In this document: piece after piece, positions 57,088-64,000 of the stretch
Position numbering within the stretch: position 1 is the stretch's first letter
How the letters are laid out: every line of letters starts with the position of its first letter
Assembly (NCBI GenBank): GCA_030429045.1
Contig: JAUIEA010000003.1
Location: forward strand, 17,855-81,854
From: Bacteroidia bacterium
Lineage (GTDB): Bacteria > Bacteroidota > Bacteroidia > Chitinophagales > Saprospiraceae
Direction of reading: 5' to 3'
DNA: 64,000 bases
Position numbers and translations under genes: made by a program
The notes under the pieces: generated by a model
Database searches by the model: none
Told to the model about the DNA's origin: nothing
The model's input: only the letters and a program-made list of their open reading frames with translations

Positions 57088-57127
57088 GATCGTAGATTTT
57101 GTTTGAGGCGTTGAAGTTGAAAAATGC

Positions 57128-57679
57128 TTAAAGCGTCACTTTTGTGTTAATCTCTTTGCGAAGCAGGTCCAATTTGCGGGCCACGCTTGCATCGTATCGT
57201 TTGTCTTCCAGTTCGAGGATAAATCCGCCGATCAGTTCGGGATTGACAGAAGTATCCAGCTGAATCTCTCCGCTGGCCAATCCGCTTGCCCTCACCTGGT
57301 CTTTGATCTGGTTTTGAACCTGATCATCGAGGGGGATGGCAGAGATGACTTTCAAGGAAAGGATATTCTTCTTTTCGCGGTATTGTACAATGAAGGCTTC
57401 CGCGATCTCGGTCAGGTAGGGCTCCCGTCCTTTCTGGACACAGATGTGCAGGAAGGACATGGTGAGGGCATTGATCTTGTCCTTGAAGATGGCATCGAGG
57501 ATGCTGATCTTTTTGTCGGCATGGACGATGGGGCTCTTGAGGAGAAGGTAGAGTTCTCTGTTTTCAAGTGCTAATCCAAAGGTGTCCATATCGGCACGGA
57601 CAGCTTCAAGCTGACCCTTTTCTTCAGCAAGCTCAAGAAGGGATTTGGCAAATCTGGAAGCAATACGATTGACCGACAT
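57128..57679 (-). CDS. atpH: ATP synthase F1 subunit delta
   Basis: Position in operon; [32 protein letters not shown]. Confidence 0.9.
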   Translation of the reverse strand: MSVNRIASRFAKSLLELAEEKGQLEAVRADMDTFGLALENRELYLLLKSPIVHADKKISILDAIFKDKINALTMSFLHICVQKGREPYLTEIAEAFIVQYREKKNILSLKVISAIPLDDQVQNQIKDQVRASGLASGEIQLDTSVNPELIGGFILELEDKRYDASVARKLDLLRKEINTKVTL

Positions 57680-57686
57680 AGGATTT

Positions 57687-58208
57687 CTAGTTCAGTTTGA
57701 GGTCATCCACAAGGCCTTTCACAAAGGCCTCTTGATCAGGTTGTCCTTTCAATTCTTTCCGGATCACCTTCTCGGCGATATCCAGTGCCATCAAACCGGC
57801 CTGTGTCTTCAGGTCCTGAATGGCGGCATTTTTTTGTTTTTCGATCTCCTGGGTAGCGGAGGTCATCACCCGCTGGGCTTCTTCCTTCGCCTTGTTCTTC
57901 GCTTCTTTGACGATAGAGTCGCGTGCCTCTTTTGCTTCTCGCAGGATGGCAGAACGCTCTTCACGGGCCTGGGCGAGCAACTTCTCGTTCTCGGCGTGCA
58001 GGTCCTGGATCTCTTCACGCGCCTTTTCGGCTGAAGCCAGGGCATTGGCGATATTGGTCTCACGCTTCTTCAGGGCTTCCGCGATGGCCGGAAAGGCAGA
58101 GCGACCCAGCACAAACCATACCGTCAGGAAAATGATAGCGGTCCAGAAAAGCAACCCGTAGTCGGGTTTGATGACGCTGAATTCAAGGGCAAACAGAAGC
58201 GAAATCAT
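57687..58208 (-). CDS. atpF: ATP synthase F0 subunit b
   Basis: Single N-terminal TM plus long charged helix; operon position. Confidence 0.9.
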   Translation of the reverse strand: MISLLFALEFSVIKPDYGLLFWTAIIFLTVWFVLGRSAFPAIAEALKKRETNIANALASAEKAREEIQDLHAENEKLLAQAREERSAILREAKEARDSIVKEAKNKAKEEAQRVMTSATQEIEKQKNAAIQDLKTQAGLMALDIAEKVIRKELKGQPDQEAFVKGLVDDLKLN

Positions 58209-58289
58209 ATGCGATGAAATTGAAATGCGGTTGAAAAAGCGGGAAGCTAGAGGCCAATCGCACCCAGCGTCCCGCGGTTCTTGTGATGA

Positions 58290-58517
<228 letters not shown>

Positions 58518-59810
58518 TTAATGTGCTTCTTCGTGATGGTGTTCTTCCACTGCTGCTCCGATATACAGGGCAGACAGGAGGGCAAAGATGAAGGCCTGCA
58601 GAACTGCGACCAGCAATTCCAACAGGTTCATAAAGGCCACAAAAATGAAGGCAACCACCGCTCCGACACTTGCTCCCCCGACATTCTGCCCGACCTCACC
58701 AAAGATGAAGATCAAACTCACCAGCGACAGGATGATCGTATGGCCGGCGGTGATGTTGGCAAAAAGACGAATGAGCAGGGTGAATGGCTTGATAAACAGG
58801 CCAGCCAGCTCGATCGGAATAAACAATATCTTGATGGGTACAGGCACGTTGGGCATCCAGAAGATGTGCTGCCAATAATGCTTGTTACCACTGAAATTCA
58901 CAACGATAAATGTGATCAGCGCCAGGACAATGGTCACTGAAATATTCCCCATGACGTTTCCAGAACCGGGGAAGAATGGAATGAGTCCGAGCAGGTTGCA
59001 GATCAGGATGAAAAAGAACAAGCTCATGATGAGGCCCATATACTTTTCCCACTTCGGTCCGATACTCGGCTTGACCACCTCATCCCGCATGAATTCAAAG
59101 AAAGGCTCCATAAAGTTGGTCAGTCCGCGTGGGGCCTTGCCTTCATTGTTGGCATAGAAGCGTTTCATGCCGAAGAAGATGATGAAGAGCAGGATGGATG
59201 CCAGGAACATGGTGAACACATTCTTGGTAATACTGAAATCAATCCAGGATGACGCAGAGAAGATCTTGCTGGCGGCCTCCAGATTGTAGGTCTGCCCCTG
59301 GTAGCTGATACTCTTGTGTTCGGAGATCTTGCCAGCTTGGTCTTTGACCTCTTCCGTATGGACATAATGGGCATGGCCTTCATCGTCTGAATGCAAGACT
59401 TCCAGTTCGACTGCATCCCGGGTCGGGAAGTCGACGATCTTGCGCAGCACTCCGTGGTCCAGCACGTATCCGTGACTGGCCATGGTGCCATGATGAAAAA
59501 CGGAAGAAGAGAAAAAAGACAATCCCTGTCCTTCTTCATAGGTGATACAGGGTAAAGGGAGGGAGATGCTTCCCCAGATATGGAATTCATGGGCATCGCC
59601 GATATGGCCCATGACCAGTGGTGAGGGGTTGTATTTTTCTGCTGTGTGAGGGGCACCGTGATCGGCTTCACCGGTCTGGTGATCCGTGGTTTCCACATGA
59701 CCGGCCGGTTCTTGATCATGGCCGGAAGAGTCGTCCTCATGCTGGGCCAACACAAAGGTGGAGGCGAAACTGAGGAGGAGGATCAGGAGTTGACGTACGA
59801 AGCCCTTCAT
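58518..59810 (-). CDS. atpB: ATP synthase F0 subunit a with long N-terminal extracytoplasmic extension
   Basis: C-terminal a-subunit core (IPIELAGLFIKPFTLLIRLFANITAGH); about 200-aa His/Asp/Glu-rich N-terminal region after signal peptide. Confidence 0.92.
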   Translation of the reverse strand: MKGFVRQLLILLLSFASTFVLAQHEDDSSGHDQEPAGHVETTDHQTGEADHGAPHTAEKYNPSPLVMGHIGDAHEFHIWGSISLPLPCITYEEGQGLSFFSSSVFHHGTMASHGYVLDHGVLRKIVDFPTRDAVELEVLHSDDEGHAHYVHTEEVKDQAGKISEHKSISYQGQTYNLEAASKIFSASSWIDFSITKNVFTMFLASILLFIIFFGMKRFYANNEGKAPRGLTNFMEPFFEFMRDEVVKPSIGPKWEKYMGLIMSLFFFILICNLLGLIPFFPGSGNVMGNISVTIVLALITFIVVNFSGNKHYWQHIFWMPNVPVPIKILFIPIELAGLFIKPFTLLIRLFANITAGHTIILSLVSLIFIFGEVGQNVGGASVGAVVAFIFVAFMNLLELLVAVLQAFIFALLSALYIGAAVEEHHHEEAH

Positions 59811-59857
59811 TTGCAGCTTGTTTCGAAATTGAGGAGGGCGCCTCCCCAAAACCGGTG

Positions 59858-59865
59858 CAAAGGTA
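59858..59865 (-). promoter_or_regulatory. -7 box (minus strand TACCTTTG) upstream of the atp operon
   Basis: CAAAGGTA on plus strand, about 48 nt upstream of the predicted atpB start. Confidence 0.5.
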
Positions 59866-60074
59866 GGTAAAGCCCCTGTGTTTTGGAAGAGAAATTCAAC
59901 CTATTTTTCCAAGAGGGAAACCGAACAATACTTGGTAGCGTGAAAAAATCCGTTCAGGTTCAGTACAAAGTGACTGCACTATCAGTATTGACCAAATAAA
60001 ATACCGGAAACACGGAAATAGATCCCAAAAGAGTTCTAGTGGCATCCCGCTGTCCAAATAGAGGATAAGTCATG

Positions 60075-60632
60075 TCACTCCTCCAGTGCCCGGTCGGCCA
60101 GGTCCATCCCCTTTTGCCATTGGGACCGTTTCTGATATTGATAGACGAAATTAAACGCCACACCACCGATCGCACCAAAGATCAAATGATCCGTCATGTC
60201 GGGGGTCCAGGTCCAGTCCAGCTGTGGCATATGCACAATAACCCAAAAGACGGGAAGACCGAACAAATACCAGGGATGGAACCACCCCGGTTTTCCGTTG
60301 GTCACGAGTTTGTCCCGGATCACCCTGCATTGTTCTTCATAAGGCAGTTGACCGATCTCATCCCATTCTCCGACCTTGTTTGTTCGGGTTCGCCGGCAGT
60401 AGTAAGCATAGGCGGCTGCCACCCAGCCCGAACATCCTGCTACGTATGCGCCCCACTTCATGTCATCTGCCCAATAGGCGAATCCGAAGATCAAGGCAGA
60501 CAACAGCAACAAGGTGATATCCAAGTTGCGATGATTCACCAACTCATGGCGCTGTTCCTGCCACCAGGCCAGCCAGGCCAGCTTGTTGGTATCCACATTT
60601 GTCGTCGGGTGTAAATGGGCTGGATGAAGCAT
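60075..60632 (-). CDS. Hypothetical membrane protein
   Basis: 185 aa, several hydrophobic segments; no recognised family. Confidence 0.55.
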   Translation of the reverse strand: MLHPAHLHPTTNVDTNKLAWLAWWQEQRHELVNHRNLDITLLLLSALIFGFAYWADDMKWGAYVAGCSGWVAAAYAYYCRRTRTNKVGEWDEIGQLPYEEQCRVIRDKLVTNGKPGWFHPWYLFGLPVFWVIVHMPQLDWTWTPDMTDHLIFGAIGGVAFNFVYQYQKRSQWQKGMDLADRALEE

Positions 60633-60693
60633 GGCAAATCGTTTCCTGAAAGATAAGGAGATTTGAGAAGTAAGGGACCAATGTGTTGGGTAT

Positions 60694-60813
60694 TGGGTGT
60701 CTTGGAACGGGAGGCGTTATTTCGATATTTCGTTATGGGGTGATTTCGAATGCCAGGTCTGAAGGCAACCTGGAACGAGAAAGTGAGACTTTGGGACTGT
60801 GAGACAAAGAGAC
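60694..60813. repeat. 120-bp direct repeat, copy 1
   Basis: TGGGTGTCTTGGAACGGGAGGCGTTATTTCGATATTTCGTTATGGGGTGATTTCGAA..; same text at +286. Confidence 0.9.
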
Positions 60814-60979
60814 GGAAGTCCGAAGTCAGAAAGCGGAAAGCGGAACCCGGACGATGGTGCTTTTGGCACCATGTCCGGATCCAGACCCCGAGTCCTCGGG
60901 GCATAGCAGCTTCGTCTGGGAGCGGAAAAATGAGGAATGAGGAATGAGGAATGGGCGTTGGGCGCTGGGTATTGGGGGT

Positions 60980-61099
60980 TGGGTGTCTTGGAACGGGAGG
61001 CGTTATTTCGATATTTCGTTATGGGGTGATTTCGAAAGTCAGGTCTGAAGGCAACCTGGAACGAGAAAGTGAGACTTTGGGACTGTGAAACGAAGAGAC
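60980..61099. repeat. 120-bp direct repeat, copy 2
   Basis: About four substitutions relative to copy 1, no indel. Confidence 0.9.
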
Positions 61100-61365
61100 T
61101 GAGTGACGTAGAGATAAGGCGGATGTTGGAACGCAAACTGTCGCCTTGCATGATCAGGATTGCAAGCCCTGAAGGGGCGCCATAGACTAGCGTTGGGCAG
61201 CGCCCAACGAAATGATAAACCCACGGTAAAAGCCCTGAAGGGGCGCAATCAAGTGCAGATAGACGAATGAGGAATGAAGGAATCAGGAATGGGAAAGCGG
61301 AAAAATGAGGAACCCAGCCTGCGGCCGGCGGGCAGGAACGCAGGCCTTGGGCTTGCAGATCCAAA

Positions 61366-61395
61366 AAAAGAGCCGGAGAAATCCCCGGCTCTTTT
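61366..61395 (-). terminator. Terminator of rny
   Basis: AAAAGAGCCGG...CCGGCTCTTTT. Confidence 0.75.
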
Positions 61396-61418
61396 GAATT
61401 TTGATGGTGACAATGCGT

Positions 61419-63068
61419 TTACCGGGCGTAATTCACCGCACGCATTTCGCGGATGACGGTGACCTTGATCTGGCCCGGATACTGCATTTCCTCCTGGATC
61501 TTCTGGGAGATCATAAAGGACAGATCATCGGCATACTGGTCGGTGACCTTTTCAGCTTCGACCATGACACGGAGTTCACGACCGGCCTGAAGGGCATACG
61601 CTTTCTGGACCCCGTCGTAGGACATGGCCAGTTCTTCCAGATCGTTGATCCGCTTGAGGTAGCTTTCGAGGATCTCCCGCCGGGCACCCGGACGGGCGCC
61701 GGAGATGGAGTCACAGGCCTGGACAATAGGCGAGATGATATTATTCATCTCGATCTCATCGTGGTGTGCTCCGATGGCATTGAGCACAATGGGAACTTCT
61801 CCATGCTTTTCACTGATCCGCATACCCAGGATGGCGTGGGACAGTTCTGATTCCTCTTCGGATACTTTTCCGATATCGTGGAGCAGCCCGGCGCGTTTGG
61901 CCAGTTTGATCTGTTTGGGGTTCAGCCCCAGTTCGGCTGCCATGGTGGCACAGAGGTTGGCTACTTCCAGGGAGTGCTTGAGCAGGTTCTGTCCATAAGA
62001 GGAACGGAAGCGCATGCGACCCACCATCTTGATGAGGTAGGGATCCAGCCCATGGATGTCCAGGTCGATCACCGTCCGTTCACCGATCTCAACGATCTGC
62101 TCGTCCAGTTGCTTCCTGGTTTTCGCGACGACCTCTTCAATTCGGGTCGGGTGGATCCGGCCGTCGGCAACCAGTTTTTTCAGGGACAAGCGAGCGATCT
62201 CCCGACGGATCGGGTCAAAGCTGCTGATAATGATGGCCTCCGGGGTATCATCCACGACGATCTCTGCTCCGGTGGCCGCTTCAATCGCCCGAATATTGCG
62301 GCCTTCCCTGCCGATGATCTGACCTTTGATATCGTCCGATTCCAGGTTGAAGACCGATACGGTGTTCTCAATGGTAAATTCTGAAGCCATCCGCTGGATG
62401 GTCTGGATAATGATTTTCTTGGCCTGTTTGCCGGCTTCTGCCTGGGCCTGGGAAACGGAATCCTTGATTATGGCCATAGCATCCGTCTCGGCCTTGGCCT
62501 TGACCGCCTCCAGCAACTGGTCGCGGGCTTCCTGCTCGGAGAGTTTGGAGACGTTCTCCAGTGCCTTGATATGGATTTCATTGGCCGAGTCCAGCTCTTC
62601 CTTTTTCTTGGCCACGATCTTCAGCTGAAGATCCAGGTTATCCCGGACCTTCTGCAGATCCCCTTCTCGTTGCTCCACATCTTCCAGTTTCATCTGGAAG
62701 TCTTTTTCACGCTGGGCCATTTCCTTTTCCAGGTTCCTGACCTCGATCTCGCGCTCTTTGATCTCTACCTTGTATTGGGCTTTTTCATCTTCAAACTGAG
62801 CGCGGTATTTGTTGAATTTCTCGCGGGCTTCCTGGATCTTTTTCTGCTTGATGCTCTCGTTGGTCGCTTCTGCCTTGGAGATGATCTTTTCCGCCTTGAT
62901 CTCTGCATCATCGATCAGGCGCTTGGCAGTCAGTTTGGATTCTTTGAGGGCAAGGTCGGATTCTGCATTGATCTCCTCGATTCGTTTTTTATTGAGGACA
63001 GATAGCCAGGCCCAGATCACCCCTCCGCCGACGAGGATTCCGATCCCGATTCCGATGTATAGTTCCAT
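61419..63068 (-). CDS. rny: Ribonuclease Y
   Basis: N-terminal TM and coiled coil; [36 protein letters not shown] domain [10 protein letters not shown]. Confidence 0.95.
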   Translation of the reverse strand: MELYIGIGIGILVGGGVIWAWLSVLNKKRIEEINAESDLALKESKLTAKRLIDDAEIKAEKIISKAEATNESIKQKKIQEAREKFNKYRAQFEDEKAQYKVEIKEREIEVRNLEKEMAQREKDFQMKLEDVEQREGDLQKVRDNLDLQLKIVAKKKEELDSANEIHIKALENVSKLSEQEARDQLLEAVKAKAETDAMAIIKDSVSQAQAEAGKQAKKIIIQTIQRMASEFTIENTVSVFNLESDDIKGQIIGREGRNIRAIEAATGAEIVVDDTPEAIIISSFDPIRREIARLSLKKLVADGRIHPTRIEEVVAKTRKQLDEQIVEIGERTVIDLDIHGLDPYLIKMVGRMRFRSSYGQNLLKHSLEVANLCATMAAELGLNPKQIKLAKRAGLLHDIGKVSEEESELSHAILGMRISEKHGEVPIVLNAIGAHHDEIEMNNIISPIVQACDSISGARPGARREILESYLKRINDLEELAMSYDGVQKAYALQAGRELRVMVEAEKVTDQYADDLSFMISQKIQEEMQYPGQIKVTVIREMRAVNYAR

Positions 63069-63145
63069 AATGGGTATTTATAGTGGTGTACGATTGCTTG
63101 TTCTCACCTCACGGTACAGCAATCAGACGTCGGAAAAGGGACGAC

Positions 63146-63448
63146 TCAGGAAAGAAGATCATCGAGGAGGGTTTCAAGGGCCGCCATCTTGGCAGTCATG
63201 GCCTCCTGCATCTCGGCGAGTTCACCGGTGTGCTGAATCTTATGTAATTCGGAAGCGTACATAAGGATGGCCATGGCCAGACAATCCTGTTTATCCTGTT
63301 TCGGATAACGGGACTGGATGGATTCCACGCGAGCATTGACCTCGGCCACAACGGTCTTCACCTCCCGTTCCTCGACCGGATCGAGTTGCACGGGATAAGA
63401 CCTTCCGGCAATGACCAGGGTCACTTGCTTTTTAGTCTCGGTGATCAT
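63146..63448 (-). CDS. zapA: Cell division protein ZapA
   Basis: VTLVIAGRSYPVQLDPVEEREVKTVVAEVNARVESIQSRYPKQDKQDCLAMAILMYASEL. Confidence 0.8.
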   Translation of the reverse strand: MITETKKQVTLVIAGRSYPVQLDPVEEREVKTVVAEVNARVESIQSRYPKQDKQDCLAMAILMYASELHKIQHTGELAEMQEAMTAKMAALETLLDDLLS

Positions 63449-63452
63449 GATG

Positions 63453-63752
63453 TTATGCCTGTTTGCTCAGCCATTCTATACACTTGTCCAATTCTTCTAT
63501 ATAGCGATGTATCTCCTTTTTCAGATCCCGGGCATCTGCCACGAGATGAGCCGCACCCGGAACTGGCGTATCCGGAGTTGCTGCGTTGAGGTGTTTTATG
63601 CGGTCATTGGCTTTGTCGAGTTCTCTTTTGAGCTGCGAATTCAATTCCTGGAGTTCCTGATTGACACCCTGCACGTGACGCAACCGCACAGCGAGTTGCC
63701 GAGCTTTGAGCTCAATCGTATCCAGTTGGTCGGTCAGTTGATGTAATGCCAT
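63453..63752 (-). CDS. Small coiled-coil protein (ZapB-like candidate)
   Basis: 99 aa heptad-rich helix; 4-bp gap to zapA. Confidence 0.55.
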   Translation of the reverse strand: MALHQLTDQLDTIELKARQLAVRLRHVQGVNQELQELNSQLKRELDKANDRIKHLNAATPDTPVPGAAHLVADARDLKKEIHRYIEELDKCIEWLSKQA

Positions 63753-63860
63753 ACTCCTTCAACAGGTAAAAATAGAAAAAGAACCCAACGCCTTGGCTCT
63801 TTACCAATGTTTTTCTTGAAGTAAATGATGCAGGGTGTTGACAATGCACGGATTAGACGG

Positions 63861-63935
63861 GAGTGGAGGAGTGGAGGAGTGGAGGAGTGGAGGAGGTTAT
63901 GAGGTTATGAGGTTATGAGTGGAGGAGGTTAGGAG
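63861..63935. repeat. Octamer tandem repeats (GAGTGGAG)x4 then (GGTTATGA)x3
   Basis: 8-nt spacing verified at 63861/63869/63877/63885 and 63895/63903/63911. Confidence 0.85.
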
Positions 63936-63958
63936 CTTCTTAAAGATTAAAATGCTGG

Positions 63959-63977
63959 TGCCGGTGTCTCACCGGCA
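63959..63977. repeat. GGTGARACACC palindrome, copy 3 (inverted)
   Basis: TGCCGGTG-TCT-CACCGGCA; reverse complement matches copy 2 except for one loop base. Confidence 0.6.
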
Positions 63978-64000
63978 GCGCGAGAGGAGCTGTCCAATCT

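Noticed and set aside
56185-57114. 309-aa plus-strand ORF opposite atpA
   Set aside because: Shadow ORF of the highly conserved ATP synthase alpha gene
60536-61364. Minus-strand ORFs of 122 and 215 aa in the repeat island
   Set aside because: Translation of the duplicated non-coding repeat (the SQSQSLTFSFQVAFRP string occurs in both); no independent coding evidence
63861-63935. CRISPR array
   Set aside because: Units are 8 nt with no spacers and no cas genes in the window

Overview
This 64 kb window is mostly ordinary chromosomal DNA from a Bacteroidota bacterium. Supporting signals are T9SS C-terminal sorting domains, TAnnTTTG -7 promoter boxes, and an F-ATPase cluster a-c-b-delta-alpha-gamma without beta/epsilon. 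Recognisable genes include sucA, rpsT, xerD, lptB, holB-ricT-lpd, ahcY, yidD, rny, zapA, a BlaI/BlaR1 pair, a histidine kinase/OmpR-type regulator pair, two glutathione peroxidases, an M16 and an M61 peptidase, a CLC channel and an MscS channel. There is one tRNA-Met (CAT). I found no CRISPR array, prophage, insertion sequence, defence island or biosynthetic gene cluster. The signals most worth a second look are: (1) three GTTAA repeats at exact 11-bp spacing in the divergent promoter between a two-component system and a double-PDZ secreted protein carrying a CCPPGCC motif; (2) a membrane-anchored tandem helix-hairpin-helix protein paired with a membrane-anchored tandem OmpA-like protein; (3) a 2-Cys peroxiredoxin interrupted by an in-frame TGA; (4) tandem TACGAA-N4-TTCGTA operators 30 bp apart upstream of blaI; (5) several non-coding islands of 7-/8-nt periodic repeats, palindromes with compensated stems, and a 120-bp duplication. 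All functional assignments come from reading translations by eye. No database search was run.
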